Of a stretch of 35,636 bases of DNA, positions 1-7,625 are shown one piece after another. The position numbers were made by a program, and so were the translations under genes. The stretch covers positions 1-35,636 of the forward strand of contig JADGPJ010000022.1 in NCBI GenBank assembly GCA_017882505.1, given 5' to 3'. Under the pieces are notes generated by a model. That model was given only the letters and a program-made list of their open reading frames with translations, was not told the DNA's origin and searched no databases. Each line of letters opens with the position of its first letter. Positions within the stretch are counted from its first letter, which is position 1. This DNA is from Solirubrobacterales bacterium (GTDB taxonomy: Bacteria; Actinomycetota; Thermoleophilia; Solirubrobacterales; 70-9).

Positions 1-1213
1 CGGACCTGGTCAGGTTGCCGTTGATGATGATGTCGTTCTGGGCCGCGATCGTCAGCTGCCCGGAGTATTCGCCATTGACGTAGACGTTGCCGCAGCCGGA
101 CGTGGTCGGATAGGTGGCGGTGAACGGGGAGTACGGGCTGTCTTGGCAGGTGCCATTGGAGACGTAGATGACGCCGTTCGAGGGAATGCTCCCGGAGTAT
201 TTGCCGGTGCAGGTGCCGTCTTCGCCGACCGTCATCGTCGTCCCGCTGAGACAGATCCTGACCTGGCCGGTGTATCTGAACGAAGGCTGGGCGATGGTCG
301 CGAGTTGGGAATTGCTCGCAGGCGGCACCAGTTCCGGAGCTCTGGTGACGAAGGTGCCGAGGAAGTTGGGCCTATCCACGGTCGTGCTGGTGATCGGATA
401 CCACCCGGGTGGTTCGGCGCCGACTTCGATCATGTCCTGGCTCGTTCGACCTAGAGCCGGGGTGCCGTTGATCGCCATCGCGTCATTGGTGTGCATCGGA
501 CCCTTGATCTGGTCTCCGGTGGCGAAGGAGATTTTGAAGCAGTATTCCGGTTCGTATTGATTCGTTGCTTGGTTATAGACCTGCCTGATCGGCACGTTGT
601 AGCGCCCCTGCTGCCACTTCAGCGCGCACTGGGTGTTCGCCTTTTCGAGTTCGGTAGAGCCGATCGGAAAGCCGTAGGAGACCGGATCCAGGGTCTCCCG
701 CTGGGTGAAGTACACGTAGTCGAGGAAGCTCGGCGGTTTGAAAGTGGCGATGATCTTCGCCTTCGCGTTTCCCGAGAAGCCGGTCGAGCGGATCCGGAAC
801 GAACCTGGCAGGGTTTCCCCCGTCTCGATCATGCTCGTCGTCGCCGTCGAGATGGTCGTCGGGTTGCAGCTCGTCTGTCCGGTTGCGGGGATCAATTCGA
901 TCGCGTAGGTCGCGCCCGTGTTGCCGGGCACGGGGCGCCGCTTCGCCGTCGATTCCTGCTGGTTGACCGCGTTCGGTGCCGGCACGCCGGTGCATTCGGC
1001 CCAGTAGCCGCTGTTCGCGGTCAGGTGGAAGGCGTAGTCGTCGATCCCCGCCTTGGCCGCCTCGAATGCCTGTTTGCCGTCTAGATCTCGCCGGGTCAGG
1101 TGCGTGTCGCCGTTGACCGCGGCCACGGCCACCGCGGCGAGCAGCATGATGATCGACATCGCGATCACGGTCGCGATCATCGTGAACCCGCTCTCGTGAT
1201 TTCGATCCGTCAT
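1..1213 (-). CDS. PilX-like minor prepilin, partial (runs off left edge)
   Basis: The protein begins MTDRNHESGFTMIATVIAM, a short charged leader followed by a prepilin-type cleavage site (G9|F10) and a hydrophobic helix to about residue 32. The usual Glu at mature position 5 is Ala, as is common in PilX/GspK-type tip pseudopilins. About 400 residues are visible, rich in Thr, Ser, Asn and Cys; the stop lies outside the window. The ATG overlaps the stop of the upstream prepilin gene as ATGA, so it is translationally coupled as the third gene of a pilin operon. An in-frame ATG two codons upstream is also possible. A role at the tip or in assembly of a type IV pilus or pseudopilus is inferred from the leader and the neighbours; the C-terminal body resembles nothing I can name. 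Confidence 0.72.
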   Translation of the reverse strand, partial: MTDRNHESGFTMIATVIAMSIIMLLAAVAVAAVNGDTHLTRRDLDGKQAFEAAKAGIDDYAFHLTANSGYWAECTGVPAPNAVNQQESTAKRRPVPGNTGATYAIELIPATGQTSCNPTTISTATTSMIETGETLPGSFRIRSTGFSGNAKAKIIATFKPPSFLDYVYFTQRETLDPVSYGFPIGSTELEKANTQCALKWQQGRYNVPIRQVYNQATNQYEPEYCFKISFATGDQIKGPMHTNDAMAINGTPALGRTSQDMIEVGAEPPGWYPITSTTVDRPNFLGTFVTRAPELVPPASNSQLATIAQPSFRYTGQVRICLSGTTMTVGEDGTCTGKYSGSIPSNGVIYVSNGTCQDSPYSPFTATYPTTSGCGNVYVNGEYSGQLTIAAQNDIIINGNLTRS

Positions 1214-1899
1214 TGGCATGGGAGGTTTGCGGAGGCGGAGCTGTAGCCCGGGGGCGTGAGTCGGAGCAGCGCCGAGTTCTGGATCTCGGTTTCGGCATTG
1301 GCGTCTCCGACCACGATTCGCGACGGCGCAGCCTGGAAGGCGACGTTGACCTTCACGGCGTTGGTCGCATTGGCCCCAAGCGGGGTCGTAAGTGGGGTTG
1401 CCGATACCTGACCGTTCGAGTAGGCGAAGTAGGTGAAGATCGGGACGGTTGCGGAGATCGCGCTGACCCCGGTCATCAGCTGTACGGTCGACGATGGGAT
1501 GGTGGCGAACGTCCATATCGGCGCGGCACCGCCGGTGACCTGGTAATCGGACTGAGAGAGCGTGGTCCCGGTCAGGCTGATCCTGCTCAGCACCGGCGTC
1601 GGGGCGACGGCCGAACCGGACTGGTGGAGAAAGCTGAGCGTGGTTCCGGTGCTGTCTTCCTGTACGGGGGTGATCTGTGGAGCGACGCAGGCCGAGTGAA
1701 GCTGGTTGATGATCTTGGTCATCGCTATACGCGCGTTCTGGTTGGCTTCGACGTGACTGGAGACGCGGTTGGTCTCGCGCATCGTCACGATCATCGTCAG
1801 CACCACCCCGGTCATCACCACCACCCCCGCAGTGGTCGCGACCAGGAGCTCGACCAGGGTCATGCCTCGTTCGTCGCGGAGCAGCTCGAGGCGCTTCAT
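1210..1899 (-). CDS. PilW-like minor prepilin
   Basis: This is a 229-residue protein with a classical class III prepilin leader: MKRLELLRDERG, cleavage at G12|M13, then TLVELLVATTAGVVV with the conserved Glu17 (mature +5), and one hydrophobic helix to about residue 36. The remainder is Ser/Thr-rich and predicted exported, with Cys residues near position 71 and at the C-terminus. PilW-type prepilins usually sit between PilV and PilX genes, as here. It overlaps both neighbours by ATGA, so the three proteins are probably made in fixed ratio. A prepilin peptidase would process it, but neither that nor the assembly ATPase is in this window. Function is inferred from the leader and the operon; the globular domain has no motif I recognise. 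Confidence 0.75.
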   Translation of the reverse strand: MKRLELLRDERGMTLVELLVATTAGVVVMTGVVLTMIVTMRETNRVSSHVEANQNARIAMTKIINQLHSACVAPQITPVQEDSTGTTLSFLHQSGSAVAPTPVLSRISLTGTTLSQSDYQVTGGAAPIWTFATIPSSTVQLMTGVSAISATVPIFTYFAYSNGQVSATPLTTPLGANATNAVKVNVAFQAAPSRIVVGDANAETEIQNSALLRLTPPGYSSASANLPCQ

Positions 1900-3203
1900 G
1901 GGCAGGCTCCCGTGGGAGAGTCGCTCAAGATGGTCATCGTTTCAGAAGTACCTTCAAGGCTGTGAACGACGACGCCGCTGGTGTTCACGTGCCTCACCGT
2001 GCTGGAGATCGACGCCGACGCACAGAGGTTGTAGGTGCTCCACGAGAGCCCGGGGTTGGGCAGGTTGCCGGTCGAGTTCGTCGTGTACACCCGCTTCACG
2101 GGGGTGCCACTGACAGAGCACTTCGTGTCGGTGACGGTGACCCGAGCTCCGCTGATAGCCGAGCCACTGCTGTTCTTGACGGTCAGGTACAACGCCGGAA
2201 GCTGGACCGTTGGCGTGTTGGTGCTCCCGGGAGCGACCAGGACGTTGGCGGAGCCGGATTCCGGCTTGTTCGTGGGGCACGATCCGCCATAGAAGTTGTA
2301 CGAGTAGGAAAATGGGAACAGCGGCGTTGCGGCGACGGGCCGGATCAGCGTTCCGCCAGGATTTCCAAAAATTTTCGCACCGTTTTCGAGCCCGGTGGCG
2401 GTCGCCGTGACGGCGTCGTCGAAGGAGTTTTCGATCACATTGGTGCTGTTCCTTACCGAAAATCCAACCTGGACCGTTCCCGCTCTGTCGTACACCAGCG
2501 GAAGCACCGCCGTCGTGCCGGCCGTGAGCGTCACGGTTTCGGGGCTCGGCGCGTTGCCGTTGGGGTCTACGTATTCGGAGCCGAGGCTCGGGGTGACCAC
2601 GTATTCGCCGGCCGGCTGACCGCCGAATAGAGCGCAGCCGTTGGAGTCGGTTGATCCACTGAAGGCGCCCGGTCCCGTGGCGCTGAGGTTGACGCCCGAG
2701 ATCGCAACAGGCGGCACCGCCCCGTTGACGGCGGTAACCGCGAGGTTTGCATGGGTGGGATCGAGGGAGCCGGTGACCGGCGAGACGATGCTTTCGAGTA
2801 GCACCGGCTTAGCCGACCCCATGCCGGGCCAGGTGACTTCGGAGCCGAGCCGGACGTAGTCGGACCGGGATTCGCTGCCGCAACTGGTGGTCCCGGTCTT
2901 GTCGCTGACGAAGGTGGCCGTTGACTTGACTTCGTAGGGGGTTCCATTCAGCGTCACCGTCTGCGGTTTCATCGCGACGTCAAGATCGGTGATCCTGGTG
3001 GACCGCAGGCGGGCCTGGTCTTCCTGGGCGATGGAGAAGGCCTGGGATCGGTGCCGCTCTGACGCGCCGGCCCTGCCGGTCGAGTTGAGCAGGCCGATCA
3101 CCGCGCCGGTGACGGTCACCGCGATCAGGGCACTGACAACGACCTCGATCAGGGCGAAGCCTGCCTGGGCAGGCGGAGGGTTCGGCGCTCTTGCCGGGGT
3201 CAT
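1896..3203 (-). CDS. PilV-like prepilin with beta-sandwich (prealbumin-like) repeats
   Basis: I start this 435-residue protein at MTPARAPNPP because that gives a short leader before the prepilin site AG15|FALIEVVVSALIAV, with Glu20 at mature +5. A longer open frame upstream would bury the leader. After the helix there is a pilin-like region to about residue 170. Then come two or three segments resembling Cna-B/carboxypeptidase-regulatory-like beta sandwiches, for example the GGQPAGEYVVTPSLG and GTVQVGFSVRNS stretches and a C-terminal SGSAISGARVTVTD unit. At 435 residues it is about twice the usual PilV length. It is first gene of the coupled operon with the PilW- and PilX-like genes. An adhesive or tip role is plausible but inferred. 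Confidence 0.72.
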   Translation of the reverse strand: MTPARAPNPPPAQAGFALIEVVVSALIAVTVTGAVIGLLNSTGRAGASERHRSQAFSIAQEDQARLRSTRITDLDVAMKPQTVTLNGTPYEVKSTATFVSDKTGTTSCGSESRSDYVRLGSEVTWPGMGSAKPVLLESIVSPVTGSLDPTHANLAVTAVNGAVPPVAISGVNLSATGPGAFSGSTDSNGCALFGGQPAGEYVVTPSLGSEYVDPNGNAPSPETVTLTAGTTAVLPLVYDRAGTVQVGFSVRNSTNVIENSFDDAVTATATGLENGAKIFGNPGGTLIRPVAATPLFPFSYSYNFYGGSCPTNKPESGSANVLVAPGSTNTPTVQLPALYLTVKNSSGSAISGARVTVTDTKCSVSGTPVKRVYTTNSTGNLPNPGLSWSTYNLCASASISSTVRHVNTSGVVVHSLEGTSETMTILSDSPTGACP

Positions 3204-3280
3204 GCCTATCCATCGGTACCGGCCGCGCCCGGCTTTAGCCTGGTTTTGGCGGAAAGTCCCATGGGGCCTGACCTCCGCCA

Positions 3281-3301
3281 TTGCTTCAGTTAGTGAAGCA
3301 A
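3281..3301. promoter_or_regulatory. Perfect 8-bp dyad, candidate HxlR operator
   Basis: TTGCTTCA and TGAAGCAA are separated by GTTAG, between the divergent pilin operon and the HxlR gene. A further half-site-like TTGAAGC follows at 3315-3321. A possible -10 (TACACT, 3308-3313) lies just downstream, with a weak -35 (TTCAGT, 3285-3290, 17-nt spacer) inside the dyad. Autoregulation by the adjacent HxlR protein is inferred from position. Confidence 0.5.
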
Positions 3302-3355
3302 TGTGGCTACACTTGTTGAAGCGGGGTATTTCCATCGACCCCCTGCCACCTGCCG

Positions 3356-3697
3356 ATGAGCGCTCTTAGCAACTCCGAATGTCCCGTCTGCCGCACCGCC
3401 GAGGTGGTCTGCGGCAAGTGGACGCTTCTCCTGATCCGCGATCTCGCGGCCGGGAGCAGCCGCTTTTGCGAGCTGGAGCGCTCTCTGGAGGGGATCAGCC
3501 CGCGCACGCTGTCGCTGCGCCTGCGCGCCCTGGAGGAGGAGGGGATCCTCGAGCGCCACACCTATCCCGAGGTTCCACCGAGGGTCGAGTACGCCCTCAC
3601 CGTCAAAGGCGAGGCGCTGGTGCCGCTGATCGACGATATGCGCAGATACGGGACTCGCTGGCTGCTCGCCGACGAGCTCGAGCCCGCCGCCATCTAG
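3356..3697 (+). CDS. HxlR-family winged-helix transcriptional regulator
   Basis: At 113 residues this is the normal length for the family. The N-terminus SECPVCRTAEVVCGKWTLLLIRDL matches the HxlR pattern of a Cys followed by a GKWTLLIL helix. Next come the recognition region with SPRTLSLRLRALEEEGILER and the wing with VEYALTVKGEALVPLI. HxlR proteins bind DNA as dimers and often sense reactive electrophiles or oxidants through the N-terminal Cys; two or three Cys are present here (positions 9, 12, 19). The gene is divergent from the pilin operon and has a dyad in its upstream region, which suggests autoregulation. Whether it controls the pilins or the downstream unknown gene (79 bp away, same strand) cannot be read from sequence. 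Confidence 0.9.
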   Translation: MSALSNSECPVCRTAEVVCGKWTLLLIRDLAAGSSRFCELERSLEGISPRTLSLRLRALEEEGILERHTYPEVPPRVEYALTVKGEALVPLIDDMRRYGTRWLLADELEPAAI

Positions 3698-3776
3698 ATC
3701 AAACGTCCGCACGCGAGCGCCTTGCAAGGCGTCGTGCAGGCGCAGGAGCGCCGACCGGGGGGCGGAAGCCTGGGGC

Positions 3777-5489
3777 GTGCGTGACTTTCTCCTCACCGAA
3801 GCGCTGCGGCGCCTGGCCACCGAGGCCGCGACCAGGTTCAGCACGCTGGTCGCGAGCGGCGACCAGATCCCCTTCGACGTCGCCGCCGACGACGGCGAGG
3901 AATCCGCCTTCTACAGCTACGTGCCGCTGACCGGCCGCTATGTGGCCGAGCGCGCCGACGAGCTGCGCTCGCTGCCCAGCTTCGCTCCGGCTCGCGAGGC
4001 TGCGGTCGAGGCCGGCGTCGCCGCCTCCTACCTCGAGTCCCGCGGTGAGCCGGTCCCGGCAGACCCGGGCGAGCGCGCTGAATCGATGCTGACCACCTTC
4101 TTCTCGTCCCTTTGGGAGGGCTCCACCGGGTTCTCCCTCGACCGCGAACGTCTCGACGACGCTCTTTCGACGCTCGACGCCGAAGCGCGCGACGCCGACG
4201 ACGCCGACGTTCTGATCGTCCCGATCGTCGGTCTGAGGATGTCGATGCCGCGGCTGCAGCTCCCGCACGGGGTGAGGATCGTGCGCGCCGACTCGATCGA
4301 GGCCCCGGTCGACGCGATGCGCAGCGAGGGCATGGGGCGGGCGGCCTGGGAGCCGCAGTACCTCGCCGTCGCCGAGCAGCATCCCGACGAAGGTGCCGAG
4401 GCGGCACTGCGCCAGCTGCACGAGCTGATCAGCGTGATGAGGCTCTTCAAGGGCGGCGGTGTCGGCCTCGGCCCGCACGCGTTCGCTCCGACCGGCGCCG
4501 AGTGCTGGCGCCGGATCGCCACCGGTGCCCCGGCCACCCGGCCCGGCGGTTACCGCCTCAGCGAGGCGGAGGCCGAAGAGCTGACCGAGTTCGCCAGCAC
4601 GCTCGAGTCGAGGCCCGATCCCGACAACGCCCTCACCTGGGCGGTCGGCCGTTTCGAGATGGGCTGCGAGCGCGAGAGCGCGCTCGACGGGCTCAGCGAC
4701 CACCTGCTGGCTCTGCGCGCGGTGCTCGAGGGTCACGGGCCGGTCGGCGCCTCACTGCCGATGCGGGCGGCGGCGCTGATCTCGGACGACTCCCTGGACC
4801 GCGTCGAGGCCCGCGAGAAGGTCGAGGAGACGCTCGAGCTCGAGCGCTCGTTCATGAACGGACGCTCGCTGGAGGGGGCCACCGAGCTTGCGAGTTGGGC
4901 GGAGGAGGGCGTACGCAGGCTGCTGCGTCAGGCCGCGCTCGGCGAGCTCGGCGGCGACCTCAGCGCCACCGCCGACGAGACCCTGATCGCCACCGGCCTC
5001 GAAGGCGGCGACGCCGAGATCACCGTCTCGGTCGACGACACGCCGGGTCCCGAAGAGGAGATCGTCCCTGAGCAGAGCCCGCATATGCCCGCAGCCGAAG
5101 GCGAGGGCATGGGCGGATTTGATCCGACGCCGCCCTCATTCGGCCGCGATCACGACCTGATTCTCTCGCGGACGGATGAGGGCCCCGATGCCCACCTCCA
5201 GCCGGCACCCGAACCATTCGAGCAGGAGGAAGACATGCAGGAAACCCGCATCATGGAGCCGATCCCGGCCGCGGACGAGATCAGGATCATCGCCACTCCC
5301 TGGCTCGACGAGGTCTCGGAAGGCAACCCGGGCGACTCGCTCGAGTGGCCCGCACCCGAAACCGAGCGCGACCTGCAGCACCGCGAGCGCATCGACACCC
5401 CCCGCGTGCGCCATCTCTTCCCGGTCCCGGACGCGGACTGGGAGGTCAGCCACCTCGAGTACGAGCACTACGGCAGGGACGCGAGCTAG
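3777..5489 (+). CDS. Unrecognised 570-aa protein, possibly with an Apea/HEPN-like region
   Basis: The start is GTG (MRDFLLTEAL), preceded by a purine-rich GGAAGC stretch. I do not recognise the whole protein. Residues 1-140 and 140-280 look like folded alpha/beta sequence. Residues about 280-395 are helical (WAVGRFEMGCERES, then LLALRAVLEG, then LELERSFMNGRSL followed by a C-terminal helix). Their order resembles Apea-like HEPN domains, where a helix with RFN is followed by ALEALL and then RSxIVHG; here the RxxxxH motif appears degenerate (R357 to N361). From about 425 to 570 it is acidic and Pro-rich, likely disordered, ending in an aromatic stretch. No signal peptide or membrane helix is seen. 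Its stop overlaps the stop of the convergent ATPase gene. Function unknown. Confidence 0.72.
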   Translation: MRDFLLTEALRRLATEAATRFSTLVASGDQIPFDVAADDGEESAFYSYVPLTGRYVAERADELRSLPSFAPAREAAVEAGVAASYLESRGEPVPADPGERAESMLTTFFSSLWEGSTGFSLDRERLDDALSTLDAEARDADDADVLIVPIVGLRMSMPRLQLPHGVRIVRADSIEAPVDAMRSEGMGRAAWEPQYLAVAEQHPDEGAEAALRQLHELISVMRLFKGGGVGLGPHAFAPTGAECWRRIATGAPATRPGGYRLSEAEAEELTEFASTLESRPDPDNALTWAVGRFEMGCERESALDGLSDHLLALRAVLEGHGPVGASLPMRAAALISDDSLDRVEAREKVEETLELERSFMNGRSLEGATELASWAEEGVRRLLRQAALGELGGDLSATADETLIATGLEGGDAEITVSVDDTPGPEEEIVPEQSPHMPAAEGEGMGGFDPTPPSFGRDHDLILSRTDEGPDAHLQPAPEPFEQEEDMQETRIMEPIPAADEIRIIATPWLDEVSEGNPGDSLEWPAPETERDLQHRERIDTPRVRHLFPVPDADWEVSHLEYEHYGRDAS

Positions 5490-6640
5490 GCCCGTCCCGC
5501 CGCCATCGCCACCCGCTCCTCGCCGGTGGCGAACAGGTAACGGTTGATCTCGGCCAGGCCGGCGAGGTCGTGGACGTCCTCGTCGAGGTAGGGGACGCGG
5601 ATCACGCCGCGGGTCCGCATCTCCGAGGCGAGATGCTTGATGTTGCGGGCATCGCGCTCGGCCAGGGCCTGGTAGTCGGAGAAGTTGGCGGCAACCCGTT
5701 GGGCGAGGTCGGCGTCGCCGAGCTTCTCGGCCAGCGTCGCCGGCAGGTCGATTGGATTGGCGCCGCGCAGTTGCTCGGCCGGGTAGTGGACCTTGTTGAC
5801 GATGACGCCGCCGAAAGGGAGCTTCGCCTCGACCAGTTTGCGGTGGAAGTAGACCGCCTCGTTGATCGGCTCTCCCTGCGGGCCACAGACGACCAGGAAG
5901 CAGGTCTCGGGGTCGGCGAGCAGTTTGTTCACTCGCTTGGCCCGCGCCTGGAAGCCGTCGATCATGCCGCTGAAGGCGTTGAAGAACTCAGCCAGGTCGG
6001 CGATCAGGTCGAAGCCGACGATCCGCTTCATCACGCTGAGCGCGACCGAGGCGCCGCGGCCGGCGACCTTCGCCGCCAGGCCGGTCGGCTTCATGAAGAC
6101 GCGCAGCGAGCGACCTTCGATGAACTGGGTCAGGCGCTTCGGCGCGTCGAGGAAGTCGAGCGCGTTGCGGCTCGGAGGCGTGTCGAGGACGAGCAGGTCG
6201 AACTGGCCTTCGGTGTGGAGCTCGAACAGCTTCTCCATCGCCATGTACTCCTGCGAGCCGGCGAGGGCGCTGGAGATCTGCTGGTAGATGCGGTTTTCGA
6301 GCACCCGGTCGCGCGACTCCTCGTCGGGTGCCTGGCGGGCGATCAGCTCGTCGAAGGTCGCCTTGGCGTCGAGCATCATCGCCCACAGCTCGCCCTTCAT
6401 CTCGACCCCCTGTTTCTCGAACAGCGCCGGCTTGACCCGGCGCGCCTCGTTGCCGAGCTCCTTGAGGCCGAGCGAGTCGGCCAGGCGCTTGGCCGGGTCG
6501 ATCGTCAGCACGCAGACCTTCAGCCCCTGGGCCGCCATCCCGGTCGCGATCGCCGCCGAGGTGGTCGTCTTGCCGACCCCGCCTGAGCCGGCGCAGATGC
6601 AGATCGTCTTGCCCTCGAGGACCTCGTCGAGCGTCGGCAT
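5486..6640 (-). CDS. Get3/ArsA-family ATPase, second subunit (BagB-like)
   Basis: The 384-residue protein has the ArsA/Get3 fold: P-loop GSGGVGKTT at residues 18-26, then VLTIDPAKRLADSLG (switch I-type Asp), then LLVLDTPPSRNALDFLDAP (switch II) and VVCGPQGEPINEA near the adenine site. The intradimer signature lysine of the deviant Walker A (GKGGVGKT) is Ser19 here, while the partner gene keeps it. No CxxC zinc motif of tail-anchor-binding Get3 is present. The ATG overlaps the stop of the upstream partner by one base (TGATG). Length and order match M. tuberculosis Rv3679-Rv3680 (BagA/BagB, about 340 and 386 aa), described as an ATPase complex linked to stress tolerance; assignment to that pair is by resemblance, not alignment. 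It is unlikely to be an arsenite pump component because no arsB or arsenic-binding Cys set is seen. Confidence 0.83.
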   Translation of the reverse strand: MPTLDEVLEGKTICICAGSGGVGKTTTSAAIATGMAAQGLKVCVLTIDPAKRLADSLGLKELGNEARRVKPALFEKQGVEMKGELWAMMLDAKATFDELIARQAPDEESRDRVLENRIYQQISSALAGSQEYMAMEKLFELHTEGQFDLLVLDTPPSRNALDFLDAPKRLTQFIEGRSLRVFMKPTGLAAKVAGRGASVALSVMKRIVGFDLIADLAEFFNAFSGMIDGFQARAKRVNKLLADPETCFLVVCGPQGEPINEAVYFHRKLVEAKLPFGGVIVNKVHYPAEQLRGANPIDLPATLAEKLGDADLAQRVAANFSDYQALAERDARNIKHLASEMRTRGVIRVPYLDEDVHDLAGLAEINRYLFATGEERVAMAAGRA

Positions 6641-7560
6641 CAGGAGAGCCTCCGCGAAAGCCTTCGCGCCGCCTCGGGCCCGAGCTCCGGCTCGAAGAGG
6701 AAGGGCAGGGTCTTGACCGGGGCCTCGACCCGGCGGCGCAGGCGAGCCAGCTGGGCCCGCTGCGAGCGAGCCCGCCGGTGCTCGGAGAGCGCCGCCCGGG
6801 CGGCGGCCCTGACGGCGCCGTCCTCGCCGTCGGCGAGCCCCTCCAGCCGCTCGGCCTCGGGCTTGGAGAAGCGCTCCGGGTAGAGGCCGTTGAGGTAGAC
6901 GCGGTCGACCGCGACCCCGACCTCGTCGCGCAGCTCCCTCTCCAGTGCCGCCGACTCGTTGACCGGCATCTCCTCCGGCAGGGCGACGATCGCCGTCCCG
7001 GTGTTCTCGTGGTCGGTGATGAAGCGGTCGAGCGTCTGCGCCTGGCTGTGGATCGGGCCGACGCGGGCGATCGAGGCGAAGGTGCGCGGCGTCTGCAGGA
7101 AGCCGACGCCGTGGCCGGTGGCCGGCGCGTCGACGATCACGAGGTCGTATTTGCGGCCCGACTTGACCTTGCGGTCGAGCTGCGCCAGCTCCCAGATTTT
7201 GCCGATCGTGACCAGCTCCTTGAGGCCGGGGGTGGCGGCGGCGAGGTAGTTGAAGATGCGGCTGCGGAAGAGCATGTCGCGCATCGCCCGCACCTTCAGC
7301 TGCAGCAGCACGTACTCGCGCATCGACTCGTCGGGATCGATCGAGATCGACCAGAGGTTCTCCTCCATCTCGACCTCGTGGAAGCCGACCGCGGTGTGGT
7401 CGAACATCCGCGAGGTGTTCTCCTGGGAGGAGACCTCGCAGACGATCGTCCGCTTCCCTTCCGCCGCGGCGCGGAGGCCGAGCGCCACCGCGACCGTCGT
7501 CTTGCCGACGCCACCCTTGCCGGTGACGATCACCAATCGCTTGTCGAGGAGTTCGGGTAT
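6640..7560 (-). CDS. Get3/ArsA-family ATPase, first subunit (BagA-like); start codon uncertain
   Basis: The recognisable protein starts at PELLDKRLVIVTGKGGVGKTTVAVAL, with both signature lysines of the deviant Walker A (K15, K20 counting from the codon before PELL). It continues with VCEVSSQENTSRMF and LVIVDAPATGHGVGFLQTP (switch II) and an NGLYP motif. The codon where an ATG is expected is ATA (7560-7558), preceded by AGGA at an 8-nt spacing. In-frame canonical alternatives are ATG at 7650, which overlaps the divergent ParA gene by 25 bp, and TTG at 7626; both add about 22-30 unconserved residues. From ATA it is 306 residues. It is cotranscribed and coupled with the second subunit, probably forming an asymmetric heterodimer. 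Confidence 0.78.
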   Translation of the reverse strand: MPELLDKRLVIVTGKGGVGKTTVAVALGLRAAAEGKRTIVCEVSSQENTSRMFDHTAVGFHEVEMEENLWSISIDPDESMREYVLLQLKVRAMRDMLFRSRIFNYLAAATPGLKELVTIGKIWELAQLDRKVKSGRKYDLVIVDAPATGHGVGFLQTPRTFASIARVGPIHSQAQTLDRFITDHENTGTAIVALPEEMPVNESAALERELRDEVGVAVDRVYLNGLYPERFSKPEAERLEGLADGEDGAVRAAARAALSEHRRARSQRAQLARLRRRVEAPVKTLPFLFEPELGPEAARRLSRRLS

Positions 7561-7585
7561 CGGGCAATTCCTAGCAATTTCAAGA

Positions 7586-7604
7586 GCCGGCAGGAAAAGC
7601 CGGC
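7586..7604 (-). other. GC-rich hairpin in the leader of the ATPase pair
   Basis: GCCGGC occurs at 7586-7591 and 7599-7604 around a 7-nt AGGAAAA loop, between the divergent starts of the ATPase pair and parA. It would fold in the 5' leader of the minus-strand transcript. It also argues that this stretch is leader rather than coding sequence for the ATPase. Confidence 0.35.
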
Positions 7605-7612
7605 CGCCATAC

Positions 7613-7618
7613 GAATAT
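7613..7618 (+). promoter_or_regulatory. Candidate -10 box for parA (near-leaderless)
   Basis: GAATAT lies 7 nt before the ParA ATG at 7626, and no Shine-Dalgarno sequence precedes that ATG. This fits leaderless or near-leaderless initiation, which recurs elsewhere in the window. No good -35 is visible. Confidence 0.35.
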
Positions 7619-7625
7619 CCGCGCA

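Noticed and set aside
3699-4736. Minus-strand open frame of 345 codons opposite the unknown 570-aa gene
   Set aside because: The plus frame has better amino-acid balance, a plausible start and spacing after HxlR; the minus frame looks like a shadow.
5486-7560. Arsenite efflux ATPase (ArsA) assignment
   Set aside because: No arsenic-binding Cys set, no ars genes nearby; two separate subunits fit BagA/BagB-like proteins better.
6640-7567. Extension of the second Get3-like subunit upstream to make a 693-aa protein
   Set aside because: The extra part is an out-of-frame reading of the first subunit; MPTLDEVLEG is the natural start.
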